64,000 nucleotides of DNA from Acanthosepion lycidas (lineage: Eukaryota; Mollusca; Cephalopoda; Sepiida; Sepiidae): NCBI GenBank assembly GCA_963932145.1, contig OZ010595.1:76099497-76163496 (forward strand). The letters run 5' to 3'. Under the pieces are notes generated by a model. It saw only the letters and a list, made by a program, of their open reading frames with translations. It was not told the DNA's origin and searched no databases. Below are positions 35,254 to 45,539 of the stretch, in pieces. Numbering within the stretch: the first letter of the stretch is position 1; each line of letters begins with the position of its first letter. Made by a program: the position numbers and the translations under genes.

Positions 35254-35827
35254 TATGGTAAATTTTCATTTTAACACCCGAGCGCCATTTACTGCTGATC
35301 TATTTTCTTTCAGAAATTAGTACGCGCTTCCGTAAAGCGATTTTTTTTTGTACTTAATTTAAGAATAAAGTTAACTTTCAAATATATGTAAAAAACATCG
35401 ACAAATAAAAGAATAAAAAAAAAAAAAAAACACCTTTAACCCTAATTTGAAAGTTAACTTTCTTAAAGAAATTTTTTAAAAATGAAAGAATAACCAAAAA
35501 AAAAAAAAAAAACCAAAAAAAAAAACACCTAACCCTAATTTGGACGTTAACTACAAGGAATTACTATGAAGGGAGTAAATAGGCCCAAATTGTATACGTC
35601 CACCGACAGAATTCAGCACTTAATTATTTATCAATAAGCCGGTAATGGCTGACGAAAGACCAGGAAAAAGTCCGATTTTTTTCGGGACGTTAACATCCAA
35701 AAAGGTAGGTTTCTTTAATATCTAATTGTTGATTTGAGTTCAGCATATACATTTGCACAGAAATAAGACTATTTGGGAAAAATTTGAAGGGATATTAGCA
35801 CTCGGGTGTTAAAATGAAAATTTACCC
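35254..35827. mobile_element. TIR transposon with exon-like insert
   Basis: Ends share about 28 bp in inverted orientation (GGTAAATTTTCATTTTAACA and continuing through CCCGAG). TTAA lies just outside each end (35250-35253, 35828-35831), so a piggyBac-type target is possible. Inside are two A-rich stretches each followed by TAACCCTAATTTG, and near the right end a 20-codon ATG frame ending at a strong splice donor (35645-35704). Confidence 0.65.
35645..35704 (+). other. Exon-like 20-codon frame with splice donor
   Basis: ATG at 35645 opens 20 codons (MADERPGKSPIFFGTLTSKK) ending exactly at AAAAAG|GTAGGT. It sits within the TIR element and may be the first exon of the ancestral transposase or of a captured gene. 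Joining it to POLE exon 2 would be out of frame, so it is not an alternative POLE start. Function is unknown. Confidence 0.35.
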
Positions 35828-35863
35828 TTAACATTTGGAACTGTCCTCATAATACATGTTTTA

Positions 35864-35909
35864 GAGACACATTTCGACCAAGTACCCTCAGGTCATCATC
35901 AAGTGACCA
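35864..35909 (-). ncRNA. Degenerate hammerhead-like motif
   Basis: On the minus strand: CTTGATGA, a hairpin with GACC/GGTC ends, then GAAATGTGTC. The GAAA box and the GTC cleavage-site position are present, but the first box has an inserted or changed base and helix I is not evident. It lies directly beside the TIR element at 35254-35827. Confidence 0.35.
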
Positions 35910-36054
35910 TTGATGGCTAATATGGGATATCTGTTGATTATTGTAGTAGATATGTTCAAAACTTTGCTAAAAACAACATACCCTGATGAAAAAAGGACCC
36001 AAACTTGATTAAACAATTTTTTTATCATCTATTATTGTGTTATCAGTTTGTTTC

Positions 36055-36165
36055 TGTTGGATTGGTGCTTTACTACCTGATCCAAGGATTGAACTCCTGA
36101 CCACTAGATAACAATAACACATGTATAACCAACTCTTGTATCAACTATGCTATCGTGATATTTTT
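36055..36165 (-). repeat. tRNA-like SINE relic
   Basis: On the minus strand GATAGCATAGTTGATACAAG (A-box-like) is followed by GGAGTTCAATCCTTGGATCA (B-box-like). The spacing suits a tRNA-derived SINE head. The body was not identified. Confidence 0.4.
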
Positions 36166-36329
36166 TTTTAATTAACCATCATTTACTATTAGTTTTATTC
36201 AAGACAGTCCAAGCTATGTGAATTTTCACATCTTTTTCAGTAGAATTTATTTTGCTTCCTAGCTATATAAAAGATTTGACAGATTTTGATTTAGCTGAGA
36301 TAGTTTAATTGAGCCTTGATGGTTGAAGT

Positions 36330-36577
36330 TTATGAATTCAATTTTATAGGCAATGACATAGAGAATCCAACATCATCAGTAATATTTTCTCGATAATATT
36401 GGAGAGCTGTGATATTGACAGTGGTGTCTGCAGTGATAGCTAGGTCATCTGTGTAGTTGATATTTGTTAACTTTTTTGCAGGATACCAATTTGAGAGCCT
36501 TGGTGATAAAGTAAAAAAAACTATATGGTGATGTTTATCAAGTGAAGTTCGCAATACATATTCCTGGATGTCACCCT
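36330..36577 (-). pseudogene. Inverted 5' segment of an RTE-like LINE
   Basis: The minus strand encodes YVLRTSLDKHHHIVF, then YPAKKLTNINYTDDLAITAD with the RT catalytic box (YTDD). It is the same family as the LINE at 26165-28260. It lies immediately left of, and opposite in orientation to, the next part of the same protein (36590-36790). Confidence 0.7.
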
Positions 36578-36589
36578 GAAGAATCCCTA

Positions 36590-37060
36590 CTTTAATATCA
36601 AAGAACTTAGTGTCTCTGTCTGGATGTAATCTGGAAATGATCTACCAGATAACCCCAAACAGCTTTTGCACTGCTGTAGAGACGGTTTTTAGGTATGATG
36701 CCCCTGCTTGGACATTAACTAAAATCCTTGAGTCTAAGCTTGATGGAACCTATACTTGGATGCTGAGAGCTGTAATTGACATCTTAAACTGATTTTATTA
36801 GTTGGGTATCTGCTAATGAAGTGGGATAGAAAACTCGGCAGCATTAGAATCAAACACTGGATCATGACTAGCAGAGCATGGATATGACTTCCACATGGGA
36901 GCACCATGTGTACAGGTTGAATACAGCCAAGACACTGGAAGCACAAACAAGGATGAACAAATCTGAAATGATGCTGGGTAACACGGACAGAAATCCTTGG
37001 TAATGCATGGCATTCCTTTTGCGCAGTCAGCATGGTGCACTACCAGACATTGCCTTTTCC
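36590..37060 (+). pseudogene. 3' segment of the same RTE-like LINE
   Basis: The + strand encodes FCTAVETVFRYDAPAWTLTK followed by LDGTYTWMLRAV, the region that follows the RT catalytic box. More degenerate sequence runs on through about 37060 (GQDTGS, then a stretch resembling the family C terminus). Together with 36330-36577 it forms an inversion-bearing insertion. Confidence 0.65.
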
Positions 37061-37519
37061 CAGATAATATGCCTGTTCTTATAAAACCTGAACCTTTTAA
37101 TGGTTGACTTGCAAAGTAATCATTTGTATAGCTAATGTCGATCAGCTCACCATCCTATCTTATGGGGAAACTAGTTGACACTTGCTTTTTTCATAGCTGG
37201 GCATTTCAGGGTTTTGATCCTGCTGTTCTGGCAGGGCAGCAATGTGCTGTCATTCTGCAGAGACAACATACTAAGCATCGTCTCTTTGACTGGCAGGAGT
37301 GGGAACCATTATTAGTAGCAAATTGGCTGCTCCATCTTCATTTCATTTCCACTACACATCACTTGGAGCCAAATCACAACTCCATGGACTCATTCTTGAT
37401 ATTTCTACAATCTTCTGTGAATGCACTTTGCAAGACACTGCTACCAAGCAAAACTAGAACTTGTGGGTGACACCTAGTCCTGGAGCAAGACTTGTTAGAT
37501 AATACCTGCGACTCGAGTT

Positions 37520-38093
37520 TTCGGCATTCCATTTTGCCCCCAATATGCGAGTCTGAACATACAGTGATTTATTCTCTGCAGTCTGGATTTAATCTGCGAC
37601 TAACATTTCCTTTGCTTTCAGAATGCTTACAATTTGATATTAATCTGTTTTCAAAATGCATAATTAGAGGTATAGAGATTGCTAATGCAATCACAACTGG
37701 GTTGGTCATGTTGTGTGCATTATTGATGAAAGCACATCAAAAGCTACTTGTATAGTCAACTGGATAATAATTCTTGGAAAGTGGGAAGAGCCCTGTTAAG
37801 GCACAAAGATAAGTTTAAGCAAAACCTAAATTCTATTGACATCCCTCTGTCATTCTTTGAGGAAGTGACTTCTGATTGTGCTAAGTGGGAGTGTATGTGC
37901 ATAAAAAGCATTACAACTTTTGAGAGGTCACACATTGAACATCTACGTATTACAAGGCAGAAACCTAAACTTCAATCGAGCATTCCTGGAGCCTTTACAG
38001 GGAGTGTTGTTCCTTGTCTTGTATGTGGAATAGTATGTGGGTTGGGCTTTAGTCATCAAAGCTACAAACACATAGGGTATCAAGAGTAGAACA
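37520..38093 (+). pseudogene. LINE ORF2 C-terminal fragment, second copy
   Basis: The + strand encodes GIEIANAITTGLVMLCAL in the position of the GIKTFIIQSQLRWTGHVLRM segment of the copy at 16985-17650. It continues YSQLDNNSWKVG, RHKDKFKQNL and a degraded zinc finger (CLVCGIVCGLGF). It is the same family as that minus-strand copy, more decayed. Confidence 0.6.
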
Positions 38094-39401
38094 TACTATT
38101 GAGTCCATTATATATACGCACAAGTCATTCAGTGTCAGATCAACAAGGGTTTGACCACTGACAGTTTTTTTTTTTTTTTTTTCAAATTTGGTACACTTAT
38201 AGAGCTTCAGGATTCAAATTGAATGGTACCTATTATAAATATCTAGGTCAAAGGGTTTCCAAAATATGACTGTTTGACCTTTGCTAAAAAGGTTAATTTT
38301 GGGAAATAGTCACAAAGTTTAAATATCAATATCTCAGTTGTTTTTCCACCTACAAAACTAAATTTTATACCATTTTAAAATACTTGGATAGATCTAAGTG
38401 TGATCTATTTATTTTTTTTTGCTTAAAGGTCAAATAAGATAATATGACCTTTTTAATTTCTCAAAAAGTGTATCTTTAATTTTTTTGAAAAATTTGAAAA
38501 TTTGCCTGCCTTATGGGAAGATATGTACAAAACTTTATGGTGAACTTTTGACTGTGGACTGGGTTACAAGGGTTTTACTGAATTTGGCCAAATTCAAAAT
38601 GGCAGTTTGGTATTTGGCACTATATGCTAAAATCTTCATATCTCCAAATATGGTCAATTTATATATCTTTAGAAAGCTCTTTGAATGTTGATTAATATTC
38701 TCATAGGAACTATGATCATAAAATCAACAGAATTTGTGTTATTTGTGGTTAAATGTTGATCAATTTGGAGGAAAAGAAACAACTTTATTTTTGGTTTTGT
38801 TTACATTTTTATTATACAGCAAATAGATTGTTATCTGAAAAAAGTGACAATGAAAATAATTATTTAAAAAAGTGTAATGAATTAATGTTAGGCCTACATA
38901 ATATTCAACAAATGATGTTAATGGTTAAATTTTTGCTGGCATTTGACATAGTAAATTAAATGCACAAAACAATCAAATATTCAGTTATATATATATATAT
39001 ATATATATTTGAAACTTATAACGTAAATATGTTATAAGATCACTACGAAAATAGCCATTTTGTTTCAACACTTCTGGCCTCTTATCAAGTGATGGTGTTG
39101 AATGTAGAATAAAAGGTTTTAAATCAAATCGATCAAAATACAAGTATATGAGAATTCAAAAAACTTGACAATGAACTAAGATTATAATAATTATTTAATG
39201 TTGGGGTTAGACTAAAATAGAATTTATTCTAAGTAATAGATATTGGATTATACGATAAAATTTGAAATTAAAAATTACCCATTTTAAAATTTTAATTTAA
39301 TCTATATTAAGTTTAAAATTATAAAATTACTGAGGAAAAAAAAAAAAAATACATATGTTATTCTATTTATTTATTTTGTATACACCAATCCTATACTTGG
39401 G

Positions 39402-39404
<3 letters not shown>

Positions 39405-39479
<75 letters not shown>
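39405..39479. repeat. (TA)n microsatellite, longest in window
   Basis: About 37 uninterrupted TA units in POLE intron 1. Confidence 0.95.
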
Positions 39480-39484
<5 letters not shown>

Positions 39485-40284
39485 GTTTCAGAAAAAGTGA
39501 TACATTGAAATGAACAGTTACAAATAGATTTACAAGTAAATCTTTTAAAATTAACAGCATTAGCTGACTTTTCTGAAAGTACTTCAACATCAGCTGAAGA
39601 TCAACCACAGTCTTCTAGCATTTTTGTAGATACTGAAAATAAATTGTAACTTCTTAATGAGTCACTGTCAATGACTAGTGAATCACTAGTCAAGTGTCAA
39701 AAACTTGAGAAACAAACTAGTTATGAGTAAAAAAACAAAAAACGCTAGGAAAAATTAAAGGAGCACTACATGTTGACAACAGGCAATTTTTGCTTTTGTT
39801 ATAATGCTCATAAAAGCTTACAATTCTGGTTACTAATATTCCAAAAGAAACACAGTAACAAGAGATTAGTGAAGGAACTGTTTAATCATGTGTATTAATA
39901 ATACAATACTAGTGAATATTGTAGTTATTACACCTCCTCTCATAGTCAGTGGAAGAGTCTGTGTTCCGCAATTTAGTGTAGCGAAGGTTCATCGTCTTTC
40001 TTCGCAACAGTTTTGTAAAGTAGAAGTATATTCACAATAGTGAAAGAAAATCTAAGAAAATCAGATGACTTCAGATTGTTACCAGAGTCCAACCTGGGTT
40101 TGTTTACTTTTATTTTTCTTAAAATAATGCTGGTATATAAATGAATATATTTCATGTATTAACGGAAATTAAGTAAAAAATAAAAAGAAGACATCTTTGG
40201 TCCTATATATTCATTGTACTACAGAATTGGATTCCTATAAATGTCAAAATGCCAAAAATCATGTTTTCATGTTCTTCATTTTAG

Positions 40285-40411
40285 ACGAGAGGATAGCAGT
40301 GAGAAGCGTCTTCAGAGAAGCCAGCAGAATGATGAGATTGATTCCAGATTTGGATACGAACGTTACAAAGACCCATCGGAGAAAACTGGTTGGCTTATTA
40401 ATATGCACCCA
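40285..40411 (+). CDS. POLE: DNA polymerase epsilon catalytic subunit, exon 2
   Basis: Second coding exon, 127 nt. The acceptor is ATTTTAG|A and the donor CCA|GTAAGT. It completes the split Gly codon and adds 42 residues, including [20 protein letters not shown] and then [11 protein letters not shown], which is nearly invariant in metazoan POLE. POLE is the B-family leading-strand replicase; this segment belongs to the N-terminal domain that precedes the proofreading exonuclease and polymerase modules, which lie beyond the window. A longer open frame overlaps this exon in a different phase and is a shadow. Identity is confident because the motif and both splice sites agree. Confidence 0.95.
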
Positions 40412-40786
40412 GTAAGTTGATCAATTCCTGAACTTATCAAAGATCCATTTCTGTTACATATATTTTCTTTGTATATATATATTTTCCTTATGGAGATTTC
40501 TAGAAAATTTTATTTACTCTCTAATCCTGATTTCCACATTTGGGGTTTTTGTCCTTTGACTTCTCAACACGTTTTAAATGCCAGCTCTTATCCTAACATT
40601 TCTGGGTTAGTATTTATTGAACCACATCTACATCTCAACAATGTGAATCATTAATACACATAAATAAATTGCAATGTATATATGTTTAATATGTATAAAT
40701 CAAATGCACAGGCCGATAGATATTAATTTCATTGTTAAAATGAAACAGGATGTCTACTCAAACCTGTGTCCACTAAATATAACATC

Positions 40787-40890
40787 ATACTTATTATAAA
40801 ACCCAGGTTGTGTGTGTGTGTGTGGATGTTTATATATTGGATCGGATTTCCTACATTTTTCAATCGATTTCAACAAAACTTCACAGGACT
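40787..40890 (+). repeat. Second Helitron-type 5' end
   Basis: TTATTATAAAACCCAGGTTG, a GT run and CCTACATTTTTCAATCGATT match the left part of the element at 41003, about 220 bp upstream in the same orientation. It is either a 5'-end duplication or a truncated older copy. Confidence 0.55.
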
Positions 40891-41002
40891 ACGTAAAATT
40901 ACCTTGCACCAAAAATTGGAAAAACAATTGTCTTTGCATGAAATCAATTTGAAAACACAATTTTAGAGGCATCACGAGAATGAAAGAGGGACAACTCATA
41001 TC

Positions 41003-41418
41003 GAGTTTTACTTATTATAAAACCCAGGTTGTTTGTGTGTGTGTTCGTTTATATATGAGATCGGATTTCCTACATTTTTCAACCGATTTCAACAAAACTT
41101 CACTTTTTTTGGCAGGTAGTGTTTCTTATTGTCTTGCACACTTTTTTCTTTATTTTTACATTCAGAATGCTTTAAAAATTCCATTTACAAGACAATTGTT
41201 TATAATAAAATTCTATTCAATCGGTAGACTCATAACGATTGAAAACAATGTTTTTGTTTGAGTTCGGGTTTGACCAATTCGTAAAAAAAACAAAACTAAT
41301 TAAGACATGCGTGTCCGTCAACCTTAAACAATAATCTTTGTCAATTTTATTTTTCAGTCTTTATGATGATCTATCTATTACTGTTACATCCCCGGGCAAT
41401 GCTGGGCTCTACTGCTAG
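41003..41418 (+). mobile_element. Helitron-like non-autonomous element
   Basis: The right end has a GC hairpin (CCCGGGCAATGCTGGG) followed by a short spacer and CTAG then T, the typical Helitron 3' terminus. The left part starts TTATTATAAAACCCAGGTTG with a GT-rich run and CCTACATTTTTCAACCGATT. The same left sequence also occurs once upstream (about 40787-40890). No Rep/helicase coding is present. Confidence 0.65.
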
Positions 41419-41792
41419 TTTACAATAAGAAGTAACAATGTTGGATTATAAACACAATCCATAAATTTCTTAGAAATTTGTTTGTTTTATATGCATATGG
41501 TCATTGAACGGTCCTAATAAGATGTGCTTGTTCTTAAAAAGGGTTATTGTGTTTTGCTTTGTTAAGTTCTGTTGTGGTTGAACTGTCGAAATCATATAAT
41601 ACTTGGCCTGAAAGTTGTTTCCTCAATATAAGGTGTACATGTAGATTCAAAACCCTGCCTGAAAACACAATAAAATTCTCTAATGCCCAGGCCAGTAGAT
41701 TACACTGTTTAAAGAGACAACAAGAATGTCTGCTCAGACACCTGTATCCACTAAATGTAATATTTATAGTAATAAGACATTTGTGAGGTGTA

Positions 41793-41929
41793 CAGTGTAA
41801 CCCGGATATAAGAGAGATTTTCTCTGGTCCCAAATTACAGCCATACTTACTTAAACAAAATAGACCAAACCTGGATATAAGAGACTTCTTCTCCGGTCCC
41901 GACAGCTCTCTTATATCCGGGTTACACTG
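41793..41929. mobile_element. Tigger-type MITE, 137 bp
   Basis: Inverted ends CAGTGTAACCCGGATATAAG and complement, flanked by TA on both sides (41791-41792, 41930-41931). The TIR starts CAG as in pogo/Tigger elements. The arms share a further internal motif (TCTCCGGTCCC / TCTCTGGTCCC). It is non-coding. A second copy is at 15826-15980. Confidence 0.88.
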
Positions 41930-42730
41930 TACTTCCTATACCAGAGAATAAGATGCATTGGAAAATAAAAAACATAAAAAAAGTAAAACACTCTGATAAT
42001 TTTAGATACATGCATAAACCAATCTATAGATTCAGTTAAAAATAAAAATAAAATCATTCTTGATAATGGTTAAAAATGTATAGCCAAAAGCACTTGGACA
42101 TGCAGAACATTTGACAATTTCTATCTAATTTATGTCCAGAAAAGAAGATAATAAGAACGCAAGAAAAATAAAACTTAACTGCAATGCCTGGTTTGTCATT
42201 TTTAATGAATCTTGTATAAAAGAGGTATTGCTGCCCAAACGCACACAGCTAAATAAATACAAATAAATTTTGTTATAATTCAAATATTAAAGATATAGAA
42301 ATAACGCTGTGTTGTTAAAACACATCTGGAAACTAAGAATGAAAGGGAAACACCAACAGTCGAAAAGGATAGAGTAAAATAAATTGCAATTTATGTGTAA
42401 AGGAGAAGCTGAAAATTGAATTTAACAAATTGAATAGATTAATAAACAAGAAAAAAGGAGTTACATTTGAACGGTCTGGCCAATGAGTGCTATCAAGCAG
42501 ATTTGTGATTATATAAACTTCAATCCCTGTGATTTGCTGAATATGAACAATAGAATTGGATGACGACAGAGAGTCACGGGTATCCATGCAAACAGTGTAA
42601 CCAGGTCATGTATACAGTAATAATGGTGTTAAGAGTAAAACTTTCAGACTCTGGATTTGTAATTTTGTCTGGCTAAAAAAAGAAAAAAAAAAGGTACCAT
42701 GCCATCAGTGGCACATTTGCAGTAGTTTGC

Positions 42731-42860
42731 ACGTTAACCCTTTGATGTTATAAAATTATTGCTGCTTAAATTTCATTTTATGTTTCTCAGTTTTAATGCA
42801 AGCTAGTAATTTTCTTAAGTGTTAAACATCTCTAGCAGAGTTGCTAACAAATCCTCTTGA
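42731..42860. repeat. Possible piggyBac-type end
   Basis: TTAACCCTTTGATGTT at about 42735 resembles the left end of the two TTAA-flanked MITEs in the window. I found no matching right end, so it may be a truncated copy or chance. Confidence 0.3.
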
Positions 42861-43324
42861 AAATGGTTATTTCTATTATTATTAGTTTATCCATGCTGGG
42901 GAAAATGTTATGTCCATACTATTATGTTTCATATGTAAATCTTTAAATCTATTTTTTATAATTATGTTGCAATTTTTTTTATTACTTAATAATAATATAA
43001 GACTGATCCCCCATATTATGCCCAACTGAATCTTATAATTTAAAAAAAAAATGGAATATTCCAATTTTTGTTAAACTTTCGTAATTCTTGCTTGAATTTG
43101 TTTAAAATTTGATGGTTTACTCTAAGCAGCATATCAATTTGATATAATTTGCTATTTCCTCCCTGACAATTCAAATTTATTTAATCATCTAGATATAAGG
43201 TTGTTTATGAATATCCTCATTGTCAATGTATTGGTATAAAAATGATAGCATTGGTATATTTTCAGCATATTTTTGCCCGGTATTGTAAAACGTGTAAGTT
43301 AAAGATATGGGGGGGGGGCACAAA

Positions 43325-44260
43325 AAGCCATTATTCATGTGTTGTGGGAAGCTGGGAATACTCAAAAGGAGATAGCTGACAAGGTGGAATGCTCTCAGTC
43401 TGCTGTTTTGAAGAGAACAAGAGAATAGATAGGTTTGCCTATTGTCCGGGTCACACTCTTTGCCAGTCTTTTGAACTTTTTGAAATTTGCCAATTGCTTC
43501 CTGTTTAGGGTTGGGTTTCCGGTTTCTTCTAAAGTCTATTTCAGCTCTGTAATCCTCATACTTGTCCTTTCTTATGTTAATGTAATTCCACACAGTAACT
43601 CTCTACCTTGAGTGGCTCTTGAGCCTTGTGTTAGGTGAAGATTAAAAAAAAAAAAAAACTTGTTCAAAAATGGCCCAACTGTAGTTCCAAAGTCAAGACA
43701 ACAGCTTGAGATGAACGCCAGTTGAACAGGAATATCATTTCTAATTTGTTTGCCAATTATGAAATTTCCAAACACAAGAATAATGATGGTGTAGCTGTTT
43801 CTTGATCTGCAGCACTTGGGTGACTCTATCTGCTCAGATATGACAAAGATAATAGAAGGGTTCAAATCTAGGTTAGAGACACTTGAAGTTGGTCTGTTAA
43901 TCAATGGAACCAGGTCATTTTAAGTAGTGAATTCTGTATTTCCCTTGGTGATTTTGCTTCCCCCTCTCAGCATCATACAAGAGATATGATGTTAAATGTG
44001 CAAAACTCTTTCAATCTGTGATGGTATGGGGCTGTATTTTTGCCACAAGAGTTGGAAAGATTATTATTGAAAAGCTCAGTTAACACTGCTGTCTTTCCAG
44101 ATGACCTGATTCATTTCCTTATCCTATTCATTGAGGACAAGTTTGGGGGTCATGAATTTATCTTCCACAATGACCTTGCTTCACCCCATGCAGCAAAATT
44201 AACAAAAGAAATGTTTACAGAGAAGATAACTATCCCGACTACTATTAGGTTGTAGATATA
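43325..44260 (+). pseudogene. Tc1-like transposase, interrupted
   Basis: Positions 43325-43427 encode KAIIHVLWEAGNTQKEIADK and a following SQSAVLKR, a Tc1-type N-terminal helix-turn-helix. Positions 43990-44255 encode QSVMVWGCIF and then EFIFHNDLASPHAAKLTKE, which contains the second catalytic Asp. Between them a dispersed repeat (about 43430-43650, minus orientation) has been inserted. Frame changes and missing motifs show it is a relic. Confidence 0.65.
43430..43650 (-). repeat. Dispersed repeat X, one unit, inside Tc1 relic
   Basis: Minus-orientation unit with CTTCCTGTTTAGGGTTGGGT and the end segment ACTCTCTACCTTGAGTGGCT. It separates the two parts of the Tc1-like transposase. Confidence 0.7.
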
Positions 44261-44299
44261 AGTTTTTAAATATAATAATTAATGGTTAGACACTTGTAT

Positions 44300-44540
44300 A
44301 TGACATAGCTAGCCAATTCCTATTGCAGACTCCTGATCAGGCACATTAGTGTTTATCCAACACCCACAGAGCGCACTTGTAGTTTATACTATAACTATAC
44401 TGAGCGGACCGTAGTTACAGTTTCTGGGAGAGATCGCATTATTTAGCATGGTCAACAGTCTGAACAAGGCCAGTGCACTCAAGCCCTTTGTCGTGATGAC
44501 TTGTGACTTTGTGTTAGCGCAACCACCAATGACTCTAATG
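44300..44540 (+). repeat. Dispersed repeat Z, shorter copy
   Basis: Matches the first part of 24640-25085 at moderate identity (CCTATTGCAGACTCCTGATC, CAGTCTGAACAAGGCCAGTG, ACTTTGTGTTAGCGCAACCA). It is cut off directly after the Tc1 relic. Open frames here are not coding. Confidence 0.5.
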
Positions 44541-44759
44541 ATATTTCATAGTTTAACCATGCTGTCAAAAGTAACAGCAATTTTTTTATCATTATTATTA
44601 GGTTTACACTTGTGGATTTTCTCTCCATACCACAAGGTTGTGAGTCATATTAGTATGCAAAGCAAAACTTTTTCATCTCTAATGTAGTACCTATAAAAAG
44701 GAAAAATGACAAAATTATTTCTGTACATTTTTAATTTTAATTTTAACTTTTAATCAATT

Positions 44760-45260
44760 CACCCCAAGCAAAGCGATAATGCCACTAAGACACAATAGAC
44801 TACTGGAAGTGAAAGAGAAAAAAGACATTAGGAGGAACTGGGAATCCAATAACAAGAAACAAAAGATAACTCTCTACTCCTGTTCGAAAGATTGGGAAAG
44901 AGTATGAACTTGGCAACAAATGAGCCTATTTACTCCTATTGAGGCAGGGTGGGGATGAATAAAATTTTAGAGTCTAGGCAGACATTAGAAGTATAGTTAA
45001 AATAGTTTAGAAAGAACTGGAAACCTAATTCTGGATGGAAAGCAAGAGATAATACTTTACCATTGTTCAAAAGATTAGGGAGCTGTGTGAACTGGATGAT
45101 AGGCAAACCTATCTACCCCTATTGAGGAAAAAATAAAAAAATAAATTGTAAATAAAATTTCAGATTTTAGGTGGAGATGTTAAAAGTATAGAGTTGAAGT
45201 AGACTTTAGAAGGAACCAAAAACCCAATCCCAAACAGGAAACAAGGAATAAAGCTACACT
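44760..45260 (+). repeat. Dispersed repeat X, three tandem units
   Basis: A leader (CAATTCACCCCAAGCAAAGC ... TGCCACTAAG) is followed by three units at about 44829, 45008 and 45208. Each contains a sequence close to GGAACTGGAAACCCAATCC, CAGGAAACAAGGGATAA, CTCCTGTTCAAAAGATT and CAAACCTATCTACTCCTATT. Unit spacing is about 180-200 bp. The third unit is truncated. Confidence 0.75.
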
Positions 45261-45539
45261 ATGAAGAAATTTCAAGAGTTTGTGATGGTAATAGGCTAAG
45301 AATAATTACTCATTTCAATAAATGACATAAGAGAATATATCTGGGAAACTGATAAATATTAAAATAAATAAACTTTTACAAAATAAGTCAAACCCAAAAG
45401 GGCAAAACTGAAAATTGCTTTTCTAAACAAAAATGCTTTCACTAGAAAAAAAAAATACACAGACACACATACATTGAGGTTAACAATCAGTCTGTTTCAT
45501 GATGTTCGATAATTCACCAAAAAAAAGCATAGCATGATG

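Larger units (their letters stand above)
34003..40284 (+). other. POLE: POLE intron 1
   Basis: A 6.28 kb intron, GT at 34003 to AG at 40283-40284, phase 2. It contains AT-rich single-copy sequence with long homopolymers (T-run at about 34031-34057), a TIR transposon (35254-35827), a degenerate hammerhead-like motif (35864-35909), a tRNA-like SINE relic near 36060-36160, LINE fragments (36330-38093), a long (TA)n tract (39405-39479) and AT-rich unassigned sequence. Confidence 0.85.

Noticed and set aside
36734..37040. Minus-strand frames of 99 and 75 residues
   Set aside because: They lie antisense to the degenerate LINE C terminus and show no domain.
37135..37470. 111-residue frame between LINE fragments
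   Set aside because: No recognisable domain; flanked by decayed LINE sequence on both sides, so probably element-derived noise.
40197..40415. 72-residue frame overlapping POLE exon 2
   Set aside because: It reads the exon in the wrong phase; the conserved POLE motif is in another frame bounded by splice sites.
44800..45260. CRISPR-like array of spaced repeats
   Set aside because: The units are long, diverged and contiguous, and the same unit occurs dispersed elsewhere in an animal genome.
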